A DNA stretch of 11,095 nt from Funneliformis mosseae (GCA_910592005.1 CAJVPP010003659.1:1-11095), one strand, 5' to 3'. Counted from the stretch's first letter, positions 1-9,785 are shown. Notes: generated by a model not told the origin, from the letters alone. Translations and numbers: made by a program.

Positions 1-96
1 GTTAACGATGTTAATAACGTTGATCATTCGTCAATCTTTTGTGACGCAGTAGGATTGACTTCATATGGTATCAACATAAAATATATTAAAAATTAA
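1..96 (+). CDS. Possible 3' end of an unidentified reading frame (partial)
   Basis: The first frame is open from the left edge for 31 codons and ends in TAA at 94-96. The first 60 bases are clearly less AT-rich than what follows and contain several CpGs, which fits coding or transposon sequence better than local intergenic DNA. The product would begin VNDVNNVDHSS and end near NIKYIKN. No family is recognised. The same bases also hold the small inverted repeat GTCAATC (31-37) / GATTGAC (53-59), so this could equally be the edge of a repeat. Only sequence to the left of the window could decide. Confidence 0.25.
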   Translation, partial: VNDVNNVDHSSIFCDAVGLTSYGINIKYIKN

Positions 97-316
97 TTGA
101 TATGATAAAGTTAATTGAAAATAATTATAGACATAATAAAATTATACTAAATCTTTATCTTTCTCTCTATTTATATGATTGCTTAATAGATTATAATCTA
201 TTATATTTATTTTTATATTTTTCTTTTGAATGCATAAATGAAATATAAGTATAATCGTCTTTCTTATAGCCACATCTCTTAAAATTAAAATAAAAGTATG
301 ATTATAATAAAAAGTA

Positions 317-437
317 ATTATATAGGAGGTTTTTTATACTTTATTACTAAGTATTAGTTTTAAAAGGGTATGACTATAAAGTATTATAATTATAAAGGAG
401 TTTTTTATATAGCATTAATAGATATCAGTTTTTAAAA
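317..437. repeat. Degenerate direct repeat, two copies about 72 bases apart
   Basis: The stretch starting AATTATATAGGAGG at 317 recurs as AATTATAAAGGAG at 389. Both are followed by a T-run, then TATA, then a TTAxTA...TTTTAAAA tail, with roughly four in five bases matching by eye. The linker between them contains ACTATAAAGTA (373-383), which recurs at 484-494, so a third, more eroded copy may follow. The low complexity makes similarity partly chance. Confidence 0.4.
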
Positions 438-1194
438 AATTTGTGCTTATAAGAATTTATATGATATGATTATATAGAAGGTAACTATAAAGTAGGATAA
501 CTATATTTTTTTTGAGAATTTTTTGAATAAATTAAATTACTAATTTATAAATAATTTTTAGGTTCTTACTGAATAGTAATAGAAAAATTAAACCTGAACT
601 AATATGTCAATTTATATTTGATATTTAAAATGATAGTATAATGCAGAATCTCTATAATAAAAACTTTGCTATAGTAAAAATAAAAAATTTAAAATGCAAA
701 AAAAAATTTTATTATATATAAAATTAAAAATTTAATTTATAAAATAAATAATCATAACTCATATTTTAAGAATCTTGGATTAGAATTTCAATATTTTCAA
801 TATTATAAAATTATACTAAGTTAAATTTATTCAAAATTAATTATAAAAACTAAAATTGAAAAAAAATATATAATGATAAATTTATAAGAATGATTCTTTT
901 ATCATTCATATATTTTAACTTAAATATTATTATAAATTGAATTATATATAAATGTATTAGGGTATAGCAAAAGAAATAAACAAAAATATTACAATCATAC
1001 ATAGATTAGTTAGATTATAATAATTTTTTTTCTAAAACATTAGATTCAGTTCCTTTAATTATAATTTAAAATATATACAAAAATCATTGTGATTTATAAA
1101 TATTTATAAAAAGGTAATACTAGAAAAATGGTAAAGCAGAGTTGCAATTAAAAAATATAAGTTTTATTATCAAATATATCTAATACAATTTATA

Positions 1195-1221
1195 ATAAAA
1201 TAATAAAATAAAATAAAATAA
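1195..1221. repeat. AAAAT-type microsatellite
   Basis: A short run of TAAAA/TAAAATA units, imperfect at its left end. Ordinary simple-sequence DNA for this composition. Confidence 0.6.
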
Positions 1222-2329
1222 ATTATATTATATGATTTTTAAGTTTCTAATTGGCTTATATATATATTACATAATATTTACATAATTTACAAAATTGAAA
1301 AAAAAACTTTTTTTTTATAAATTGATTCATTTTTACAAATTAAAATCTTAATTAAAATCCAATCAGTAGATTAAATTTTATTAATTTTTTTTAAGTTCCT
1401 ATTATAGAAGTTTTACATTGTATTACAAATTCTAATAGTATTAAGATAAAAGAGCTTAAATTGCTAAACTATCAGCCTTTTAATAGTTTTTTTTAGATAC
1501 AGATAAATTTCTTTCTGATGAATTCTACTGATTTTAGATGTATTCACAAAATATTAAAAAATCAAAAATTATTAGTAATGAAAATTTTTCATTAAATTTC
1601 TTAAACTATCATTTAATAATATAATTATTCTAAATGAAATACTTAATTTGATAATTGACTTCTTTTACATTTAATATTAAAAAGCTATTCATAAGTATTC
1701 AAAAGAAAGTATAACTATTTAGATCAAAATAAATCAATTTATTAGATGTTAAATTAGTTCTGAAATCTTTCAATATCTTTATAACTTATAAAAAATTCAT
1801 ACAATTTATTATAAATAATAGTACTATCAATTATTACCTATATTAAGTCCAATATTATTTTACTTATAAAATTGATTTATCATTCAGATTAGTTGAACAT
1901 TATCTAGTATATATTTTCTAGTATAATTTTATAAGTTCTTTAAATATATAATATATTTTAATAAAGAAAAAACATTTAATGTCAATTATGAAATACTAAT
2001 TTTATCTAAAATGTTGTGATTTTATATTAGGGAAATGACACATATTATGTCATTATATATTAATATATTATTTTCCTACTTTCTTTCCTCTGTGAGACTT
2101 ATTGTTTACGTGATTATACAAATAGTCAATAATCAATAAATACTATTTGAATATTATAAAAAAAAGCATTTATTTAAATTCTAAATAAATCTAATATAAA
2201 AGTAAATGTTAGTAATAAAAAACTCTTAAAATTGCTTGCACATAACTCATAATAGTCAATCACTAAATTAAATGCTATCACATCTGTATAATCACGTCTT
2301 TAATCATCTCAATTTCTTTATTCAAAACT

Positions 2330-4546
2330 TTTTAACATGCAGGCTTTTCTAACTACACTAAAATATAATAAATTTTATATTTATAAGATCCCTATAAATC
2401 AACATCAGAGATTCTGTAATACTTTCAGATACTATCATATGATAAATACAAAGAACCTTATGTATTCAAAATCTGATCTATGCATAGAATATATTAATGC
2501 ATAAAAAGAAATTTGACATAAAACTCATAAAGAAATTGAAAGTAAGATTAAAGAATATTTAGAAACTCCAATTCTAATACAAGGTTTTTTGCAGATTAAT
2601 TGGTTATGACCTATTTTATTTCAAAACTCAAAATCTAAATTAATCAACCCTCTCAAAGAAAAATTGATGAGAATATTTTAGCTAAAACTGTAATACCGCT
2701 TAATGCTACAGCATAAAAAAAACTGCAGAAATCATCAATATAACAAATATAAAACTTACTGAACTTCAATGAACTTATAATTCTACTACTGACTTGGAAA
2801 TTTAGCATAATATAATGGAGTGTATGATAACTCTTAGGCAAATTTTACATGATGAGGATAATAAAATTAAAAAATTAAAGCGTCAAATGAAATATCAACG
2901 AAAATGCAGGAAAAAAAAGCAAAACTTCTGTAAGAACATCAGGAGGTAATAAAATATGATTCATCTAGTCGTCTACCTTTTTTGATTTAATATCCCAATT
3001 TATATGAGTATACACATAAAAGTATTAAATTCAGAGCTGCAGATAAAAAGAGAAGAGATCATTAAAGTTAGAACCATTCAACATCTTCAGGAGAAACTTA
3101 ATTTAAAGTATAATGAGTATCTTTCTCATATCATCCTCAATAATTATTTGTTACTATCTCGATCAAATATTATAGCAGCAAAGATTCATCATCACCAGTC
3201 ATTATTGCAAATGCATCTGTTTTACAAAATAAAAGAAATGAGCATATTGATAAACATTATTGTTTTGCATTCATGAAAGGAGCAAAATAATTTGCGGCTT
3301 TATTCCTAGCTCATTCTATTATCATTTCACAAGACAATAAAGCCAAGATTTCTCTTGGTATTCCTGCAGTCAGAAGAATCTTTCAAATCATACAAAATTT
3401 CCAAGAGCCAGCTACTTTACCTGATTATGATTTTCCAATCAGTGCATAGTAAAAACTTATTCTGTCAGTTTACTTACTTATTAATCTGGGTGATATGAAT
3501 AACACTCTCTGTAATAGTTAACTTTCGATCTTTGTATACCCATAATATTAGGTAAATACAAGTTTAGCTACTCATATGAGTGACTTAAATTCACTAACTC
3601 GAAACAGTCATTTTGACAGAATATTAAAAGCCAGTGGTCAGGTCAACCCATTTGGATTCTTTTAGTTGATGGAGGTCCTGATAAATCCTCACTATATAAA
3701 AAACATTCTTCAATATTGTAAAATATTTTGTGTCTTCGATCTCGATTACTTTTTTATTTGAACATATACATCAGATCAATCAGTATATAATTTGTTGAAC
3801 GTAGTATGATAATACTTTCTTAAAAACTAGCTGGAATAATGTTGCTAATCAGTAAATATAGCCCCTATCTCAATTTTTAAAATTAGGTAGTTGATTCAGA
3901 ACTTGCAATAAAAAACTTTTATTATGCTGATAAGGCTTTATGCTCTCTTTGAGAACACAATCCTATCTATAGAAAACCAGTCATTGCATAATATATCAAT
4001 CAAAAAGACTCTCCTTTTGGTAATATCATATTTCTCAAATCTGAAAAAGAAAATAATGGTGAATTAGCAGTACCCTAGCAATGGTTAGAAAGTCATACCA
4101 AAATATGTCAATACTTACTTGATATTAAGAAATGTAGAAATTCTTCTTGTTGCTCGCCTAAATATTATAAAAAAGCAGCCATTCTTCTTACAAAAAATAA
4201 TGGATTTCTCCTATTTGTGACTAAAGGAAAAGATAGACATTTTCTGAATCTGCTACATATACTAGAATATTATGATAAGCTCAAAATACCTGGATATAAT
4301 ACCTATTGTTCTTCTATTAGTTCAAGCACTTACAATCATCTCTGTTGTTCTAACTACAATACATACTTTTTAACTCTTTCTCTTATTATCCTATATAAGA
4401 AAAGCTGATATCTGAGAAAACGAGAATAACCTGTTAAGCAAAAAAAGCTACTTATCAATTCTTTAGATGATTTTTTCATTGCATCTGTATGAGATGAATA
4501 AGTTCTAATTTTAATTGATTGAAAAGTACATTCAGAAGGTGAATAA
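2330..4546 (+). pseudogene. Decayed DDE-transposase-like gene of a dispersed fungal element
   Basis: This stretch is less AT-rich than its surroundings and reads as one long protein broken by many stops and frameshifts. A faint 5' part runs from about 2330 to 2800. A basic segment (KIKKLKRQMKYQRKCRKKKQ) lies near 2854-2915. The frame passes through phase 0 from about 2913, phase 1 for about 3055-3190 (HLQEKLNLKYNEYLS), phase 0 to about 3630 (ISQDNKAKISLGIPAV), then phase 2 to the stop at 4544-4546. The acidic residues expected of an RNase H-fold transposase are visible: Asp at 3333-3335 (SQDNKA), Asp at 3668-3670 (LLVDGGPD) and Glu at 3797-3799 (FVERSM). They are about 112 and 43 codons apart. 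The C-terminal third has paired cysteines (CRNSSCC at 4132-4152; HLCCSNYNTYF near 4337-4369) that could bind zinc. Calling it a DDE transposase is inference from spacing and motifs; the element superfamily is not identified. Internal stops include TGA at Arg-like and Trp-like places and TAG/TAA at Gln-like places. It cannot encode a working protein. The short open frames at 3004-3276 and 4217-4408 are pieces of it. Confidence 0.75.
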
Positions 4547-4573
4547 AGTAATTAAGAAAACAAAAAAATTGTT

Positions 4574-4647
4574 GCAAAGGATAGACAGAGTTTAAAACAA
4601 TGCAAAAGATAGGCAGATTTTAAAATTTAGGCAGAATTTTAATAAAA
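4574..4647. repeat. Short direct repeats of about 24 bases
   Basis: GCAAAGGATAGACAGAG... at 4574-4597 is repeated as GCAAAAGATAGGCAGAT... at 4602-4625, both ending TTTAAAA. A third partial copy, AGGCAGAATTTTAA, starts near 4629. They lie just after the last in-frame stop of the transposase-like pseudogene and may belong to the 3' untranslated or subterminal part of that element. Confidence 0.5.
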
Positions 4648-4820
4648 TCAAACTAAAATTTGATATAAAAGTGGTAGTGATATAAAATTTAAATGTTAAA
4701 TGCTAAGCCACAATAAGATTTACTTATTTATTCTGATTAGCTAATCATATAATTACGTGAAAGGTGAGACATTTAACACACACCCTCCCCTTAATAATTA
4801 TATAATATGTGTTACTTCTC

Positions 4821-4858
4821 TTACCAGTTTATCATATTTTGAGTTGATAAACCAGTAA
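4821..4858. repeat. Imperfect inverted repeat
   Basis: TTACCAGTTTATCA at 4821-4834 pairs with TGATAAACCAGTAA at 4845-4858, matching 12 of 14 positions with a 10-base loop. It lies about 35 bases after a C-rich stretch (CACACCCTCCCC, 4779-4790) that stands out in this AT-rich DNA. It could be part of a transposon end or a foldback in a transcript; no function is assigned. Confidence 0.45.
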
Positions 4859-5036
4859 ACTATCAAATTTTAATCTAAAAAAACATAAATAATATTTGAT
4901 TATTAATCTAATTAATAGAAAATACTATTTGTAAAAATAATATATTTAGCATGAATTTTTTGATTTAAAATATAAAAATCAGTTATATTTCTTAATGAAT
5001 TTTATTTTATTTTAATATATTTTAGTTAATTTTTGA

Positions 5037-5295
5037 TGTATGTTAATTGGATATAAATTAGATATCAATTGGTTATAAATAAAATAGATCAAATTTGAGT
5101 CAATTTTCAGTATATATCAATTGGATATAAATCAGATGTAAATTAGCTATAAATAAGATAAATCTTATTTTAGCCAATTTTTAATTTATATTAATCAGCT
5201 ATGTTAAATTTTGACTGTTTTTTGAATATATATTAATCAGTTAGGCTAATTTTTAATTATTTGCTAATTTTTAACTGATTTTAGACCAATTTTTA
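5037..5295. repeat. Degenerate tandem repeat, period about 74 bases
   Basis: TTGGATATAA occurs at 5047-5056 and again at 5121-5130, exactly 74 bases apart. The surrounding units (about 5037-5110 and 5111-5184) align along most of their length: TTAATTGGATATAAATTAGA against TCAATTGGATATAAATCAGA, and AGTCAATTTTCAG against AGCCAATTTTTAA. A third copy begins near 5185 (ATTAATCAG at 5190). A fourth, shortened copy begins near 5232, followed by scattered CTAATTTTTAA and ACCAATTTTTA tails. This is a decayed minisatellite with no coding frame. Confidence 0.6.
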
Positions 5296-5316
5296 TACAT
5301 CTGATTTTTGATTTCA

Positions 5317-5339
5317 ACCAATATAAAGTATATATTGGT
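5317..5339. repeat. Perfect 9-base-pair hairpin
   Basis: ACCAATATA (5317-5325) and TATATTGGT (5331-5339) are exact reverse complements around a five-base loop. It sits just after the 74-base tandem repeat and marks the change to nearly pure A/T sequence. It may be a boundary structure of the repeat block. Confidence 0.45.
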
Positions 5340-5340
5340 G

Positions 5341-6135
5341 CATAAGAAGATCATATAAATATTAATCAAATAATAAAAATTGTTGCATTAGTATTAGTTT
5401 TTTAAATAAATAAAAAATTTTGCATTTTAAAATTAAAGTTATATATATTATTAAAAAAATGTGTTTATTATTCTTTTATTAAGACTTTATCATATTATAT
5501 TTTTGTTAATATTATAAATATTTATTATCAATAGATATATTTTTTAATTATTTTTTAAAAATTTAAATAATAATAATTAATTTTATTAAAAAACTTAATT
5601 AATAGTAAATAAATTATATTTATCTAATAAATATAATTTATTATTTAATATTAAAAAATATTTAAAAATAATAAACATTTATTTTTTTACTATAATTTAT
5701 TTAAATTATAATTATTATTAATCTATCTATTATTAAATTTAAATAACTAAAATCTTAATTTAATCTGTTAAATCAAATTTACTTTTAATTAATTACAATT
5801 AATTCTATATAAAGATATTAAAAGAGTAATAGTAAATAAATCTAATTAGTTTCTTTATTAATTCTAATTTTTAAAAATAAATTTTATATATAAGTTACTT
5901 TTTAACTTAAAAAAATATAATAAATTTTATATAAATTAATTTACCAATAATATAATATAATAAATATTTCTATAAACTATTTAATATACTATTTGATTTA
6001 AATCTTTATTTTTTTTATTTACTAAAAATTGTAAGACAAAATTTCTTTTTTAATTTAACTATAAATACTTAAATCATATTAATTGTTTATTAAGTTTTTT
6101 ATATAATTATTTAAATTTATTAATACATTTAATGA
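5341..6135. other. Nearly pure A/T stretch, no gene seen
   Basis: I see no CpG, no open frame with plausible protein and no clear element ends. AT palindromes are present (for example 5608-5642, 15-base arms), but they are expected by chance at this composition. Confidence 0.55.
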
Positions 6136-6304
6136 TGAGGGACGAAACCCCTTAATAACAGTCGAAACTTAGACGAAACTATATTAAAATCATAATAAGG
6201 GATACGACGAAACCCTTTCGATACGACGAAAGCCGAAACTGTCGAAACTATATTAAAAACATAGAAAAGGGTATGACGAAATTATTTTGAGAAGGTTTCG
6301 GCAG
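6136..6304. repeat. CpG-rich GACGAAAC repeat island
   Basis: Three related units of about 65-69 bases lie in tandem. GACGAAACCC at 6141-6150 recurs at 6206-6215, with a shorter GACGAA at 6275-6280. GAAACTATATTAAAA recurs 69 bases apart (ATATTAAAA at 6181 and 6250). Each unit starts with an (A)AGGG/CCC(TT) pair around the GACGAAA core that could fold into a small hairpin. About a dozen CpGs fall within some 160 bases, while the neighbouring several hundred bases have none that I noticed. The last unit ends in GTTTCGGC (6295-6302), the reverse complement of GCCGAAAC at 6232-6239. No protein frame is convincing. It is best described as a short tandem repeat or a fragment of a repeat family of separate origin. 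Confidence 0.65.
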
Positions 6305-6683
6305 GCATCTATAAATACATTTTAAATTAAGAATTTTAATTATTAAAAATATAGTAAAGAATTATATATTTTTATATAATTTAAAAATAATATAATTCTA
6401 TTTATCTAATCAATAAATAAAATTATATATTTGTAAGTTTTATTTAAATTTGACTATTATTTATTTATATATTAAGAAAGTAATAATTAATTTATATTAG
6501 CTATAGTAGATTTAATTTAAGTTATTCTAATTTTTATTTTAATTTTTTTAGATATATTTTAAAATTTTTATCATATTGATAATTTTTTTAGATAACAAAA
6601 TTTTGATATAGTTTCTAAATATATTAGAAATAATTAGTAATAAATTATATAAAATATTATATATTAGATTATTAAATATTATA
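6305..6683. other. AT-rich spacer, no gene seen
   Basis: Low-complexity A/T sequence between the CpG-rich repeat and the first inverted-repeat element. No frame, RNA gene or repeat stands out. Confidence 0.5.
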
Positions 6684-6840
6684 TGGGTTGATTGCTAGGA
6701 AAATCAGGTTCTGGGAATTTTTTAACAAAATTGAGATTTTTATTGCATTTTAGTTTTTGATGTTATTAGATTAAAATGTATTAAGCTCTTAATTTTAGTT
6801 AAAAATTTCTCGGAACCTGATTTTTCTAGAAATACTCCCA
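6684..6840. mobile_element. 157-base miniature inverted-repeat element with TA flanks
   Basis: The left end (6684-6726, starting TGGG and including CTAGGAAAATCAGGTTC) and the reverse complement of the right end (6798-6840, with CTAGAAAAATCAGGTTC) match at about 35 of 43 positions. TA lies immediately outside both ends (6682-6683 and 6841-6842), as expected for target-site duplication by Tc1/mariner-type elements. The interior is about 70 bases of T-rich sequence without coding capacity. This fits a non-autonomous MITE moved by a transposase encoded elsewhere. The Tc1/mariner assignment rests only on the TA flanks and is inference. TATTA to the right also resembles the left flank, so a longer duplication is not excluded. 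Confidence 0.75.
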
Positions 6841-7388
6841 TATTAGTATTATATTTTATAATTATTTTTAATATTTCATTAATTTTTTATAATTATTTAA
6901 AAATTTTAAATAATTATTAAAATTAAACTCATATTTATTTTACTTAACTTTATTTCTTTCTACTGCAAAGTATCTATATATTAAAAATTTACATTTATTT
7001 ATATAATAATTGTAATTTTAAAGTATTATCTAGGTAAAATTGCAAATCATTATATATTGCATAAATATAAATTATAAATTTATTGCTAATGTAAATTAAT
7101 CATAGAAATTAAAAATATAAATTTTTTTTTAAAATTAAATTCACTGTAAAATTATTATATAATATATTTTATTTAAATTTAAAGTTTAATTTTAATAAGT
7201 TAATTATAAATATACAATTTAAGAAATATAATATATTAATTATAAAATATAAAATATAATATAATTTATTATTATTTTATAATATTATTAATTATTTTTT
7301 TTTTACTAATAAATTTTATTTTCACTAAATTTTTAAATTAAATAATAATTATTTTATAGAAAATTGAATTTAAGTTAACTTTCAAATA
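6841..7388. other. AT-rich spacer, no gene seen
   Basis: Low-complexity A/T sequence separating the two inverted-repeat elements. Nothing beyond composition could be read in it. Confidence 0.5.
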
Positions 7389-7871
7389 CAGTCAGACTTG
7401 TCTATAATCACCCTATATATAATTATATTCTATCTATTTTTATTTAATTTTACAGTCTCAAATATTTAAAACTGAAAAATCCTTTTTATAATTAATATTA
7501 TATACTAACCACTATCACTATTAAAAAAATTTTTAGGTTTAAATTATTGAAAATTAATTGTATATTATCACATATTACATGATGTTTATTAAAAATTAAA
7601 TTTAATTCTGGTCAGAATAAAAATTACTATATTAAAGGTTTGTGTAATACAGAATTGCCTTTTTGGATAATATCCAGTTTCACAAAAAAAATTTTTTTCT
7701 ATTTTTAAAAATTACTATAATTGGATATCTGTGTAATCATAAATTTCAAAAAAAAAATATTTTGTAATTTTGAATGAAATTATAAAATCATGATTTTTAC
7801 TATAATCACACTTATCTATAATCACCAGTTTTTAGTTGACCAAAAGTGGTGATTATAAACAAGTCTGATTG
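7389..7871. mobile_element. 483-base inverted-repeat element with a third internal end copy
   Basis: The left end CAGTCAGACTTGTCTATAAT... (7389-7412) and the reverse complement of 7848-7871 (CAATCAGACTTGTTTATAAT...) match at 22 of 24 positions. TA flanks both ends (7387-7388 and 7872-7873). The interior is T- and A-rich with no open frame, so the element is non-autonomous. A third copy of the end lies inside at 7803-7826, in the same orientation as the left end (20 of 24 matches), and is also preceded by TA (7801-7802). The sequence 7803-7871 therefore looks like a complete 69-base inverted-repeat unit by itself. Placement in the Tc1/mariner-like group is inferred from the TA duplication and the CAGTCAGACTTG-style end. 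Confidence 0.75.
7803..7871. repeat. Minimal 69-base inverted-repeat unit inside the 483-base element
   Basis: Arms 7803-7826 and 7848-7871 pair nearly completely around a 21-base centre containing TTTTTAGTTGACCAAAA. TA flanks both sides. Either an internal deletion derivative inserted beside or into an older copy, or the right end was duplicated and inverted. The transcript of this piece would form a strong hairpin. Confidence 0.6.
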
Positions 7872-7873
7872 TA

Positions 7874-8331
7874 TATAATATTTAAATATTAAACTTAAAT
7901 TAAATCTTGATTCTACTTGATTTGAATTAATTTTTTTGACTCAAATTTAATAATTAGTTTAAAATGATAATTATTATAGTTATAAATACTAAAAATAAGA
8001 AAAGTATTTATTTAATAAATTTAAAATTTAATGATAAGCAAGTATTAATATATTTAATAAAAAAAGTAATTACAATTTCAAATATAAATTAAATTATAGT
8101 AATAAAAATAATTATATATAAATAATTGAATATTTAAAGTAAAAATAATTAAAAATTATAATAATAAATAGTTACATAATAAATATTATATAAAATTATA
8201 AATCATAATGTAAAGAAAATTTCAATCAAATATTATATTATATAATAATATAAATATTAATATATACTTAAATTAAATTTTATATAATATTAGTGATATT
8301 TATTATTAATTAGTAAATATAGACATTGTGA
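7874..8331. other. AT-rich spacer, no gene seen
   Basis: Low-complexity A/T sequence with no frame, RNA gene or clear repeat that I could support. Confidence 0.5.
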
Positions 8332-8430
8332 GTCTTAAGCTAATTATTAGATAAAAATCACATGGCAGATAGAGAAATGCTTATATAATCAAAATTTACT
8401 CAATACATAATCCTTTGTTTCGCTTAAGAC
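8332..8430. repeat. 99-base unit bounded by a perfect 9-base inverted repeat
   Basis: GTCTTAAGC (8332-8340) and GCTTAAGAC (8422-8430) are exact reverse complements. Outside them, ATTG on the left (8325-8328) and CAAT on the right (8429-8432 partly) also correspond. The interior is less AT-rich than its surroundings (for example CACATGGCAGATAGAGAAATGC). It could be a small inverted-repeat element or a structured RNA. It does not fit a tRNA: there is no box A/box B pair or clover-leaf. No clean target-site duplication is visible. Confidence 0.4.
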
Positions 8431-8813
8431 AATTAAACAAAATAAATATTATTATAATTTTTTTATTTTAAATTTTTTTTATAATTAATTTAATTTATTT
8501 ATATTAATTATTATTTGTTTAAAAATCAATTTAATAAGCATTAATAATTTATATTTTAATTAATTTAATAATTATAATTTAACATATATATAAAACTTTA
8601 TTTGAGTAATTATAAACTGTATTTTTATAATATTTATTTTATATACAGTATTACTAAATAAATATTTTATAAATTTATAATAATATAATAATTATAAAAG
8701 AAAAAGAAAATATAATATATTTATAAATAGATTTTATTATTTTTATCTATTATAAAAATAAATTAATAAAAATAATTTAAAATATATATATTCAATATTT
8801 ATATTAAAATTAC
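8431..8813. other. AT-rich region downstream of the kinase pseudogene
   Basis: No gene is seen. If the kinase frame ended with further exons they would lie here, since GTAAGTAA overlaps its likely stop codon (8810-8817), but no acceptor followed by plausible coding sequence is recognisable. Confidence 0.4.
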
Positions 8814-8845
8814 TTACTTATTATCATTTATAATATTTAAAGCTT

Positions 8846-8913
8846 CTATTAAATTAAAAATATATATGTTAAATTAAAGAATTATTAAATTATATATATA
8901 TTATAATAATTAC
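8846..8913 (-). other. Likely 68-base intron near the kinase 3' end
   Basis: On the minus strand the donor GTAATT follows ...AGTATTG at 8914. The acceptor is TTTAATAG ending at 8846. Joining the exons gives codon G+AA (Glu) and the continuation EALNIINDNK, then TAA at 8814-8816. Its length closely matches the other short intron of the gene. Confidence 0.55.
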
Positions 8914-9785
8914 CAATACTTTGACTAATTTCTAAACTTTTATTTTCAAGATTTAAAATTTCATTTAATTTTTCAGTAAAATCAAGCAAACGATTTGTAT
9001 GAATAACTTGTGGATGCTCTTTAGTAACATTTAAATTATTATTTTGATTTAATTTTAATGCTTTATCTGCTTTATAAAAGTCTATAATATTATCTTTTAA
9101 TTCTATATCAAAATCTTTAGTTGTAATATTTTTAATCCAATTATTAATAATCTTTTTAATTTCTAATGCTATAGGTCTTTTTAATAGATCCATACCAACA
9201 TTTTTTCATTAAATTTATATAACATTGTGAAATATTTTCAATAATTTTAGAATATTTACTTTTACAAATATCTAAACTAAGTTGAAAATCATAAGCTTTA
9301 TTATTAAATGGAATAACTCCTGATATTAATTCTTACATTATTATAGAAAAACTATATATATCACTAGCTAAAGTATATGATTGACCTCTTAATATTTCAG
9401 GTGCTACAAATAGTAAAATACCATAAATATTATTTATTTTATATATTTGAAAATAATCTACAGGTTTATATAATCCTAAATCACTAATTGATAAAATCTC
9501 ATTTCCAATATGTAAAATATTACTATGATGAAAATCACAATGAATAAGATTCTTTTGATGTATCTCCTCAAATCCACTAATAATATTATTTAATTGTAAT
9601 AATTTAATAATCCATTTATCTTTAACTATATTAGATAAATTTTTTCTCAAATTATTATTTATTACATATTTCATTATTACCATATAATTTAAAGTATTTA
9701 GATCTTGAGTAAATCCATATAATCGAATAAGATTTTTATTTGAATATATTTTTAATTGACTATAACATTTATAATGATATTTTTA

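Larger units (their letters stand above)
97..2330. other. AT-rich stretch without a recognisable gene
   Basis: No frame gives a stretch of recognisable protein on either strand. The stretch holds a degenerate direct repeat near 317-437, an AAAAT-type microsatellite near 1195-1221, and a run of A followed by a run of T near 1298-1317. A pyrimidine-rich tract lies at about 2070-2090, just before the pseudogene region. Bases around 1440-1560 are slightly less AT-rich and could be very old coding debris, but no motif can be read in any frame. Confidence 0.5.

Noticed and set aside
1298..1317. A-run followed by T-run as a terminator or poly(A) signature
   Set aside because: It is a simple homopolymer palindrome in AT-rich DNA with no gene next to it.
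2653..2841. 62-codon open frame on the minus strand
   Set aside because: It is antisense to the transposase-like pseudogene, has no recognisable motif, and its composition follows from the opposite frame.
3004..3276. 90-codon plus-strand frame as an independent gene
   Set aside because: Only its middle part matches the pseudogene protein; both ends are out of frame with it. It is a fragment between frameshifts.
4217..4408. 63-codon plus-strand frame as an independent gene
   Set aside because: It continues the same frame as the upstream and downstream parts of the pseudogene and merely lies between two stops.
2330..4546. Stop codons read as a reassigned genetic code
   Set aside because: Stops fall at Arg-, Gln-, Glu-, Gly- and Trp-like positions and are mixed with frameshifts, so no single reassignment explains them.
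5608..5642. 15-base-pair perfect AT palindrome as a functional hairpin or origin
   Set aside because: At this A/T content a palindrome of that length is expected about once by chance in a window of this size, and nothing else marks it.
8332..8430. tRNA gene
   Set aside because: The arms suggest an acceptor stem, but there is no D-, anticodon- or T-arm pattern and no internal promoter boxes.
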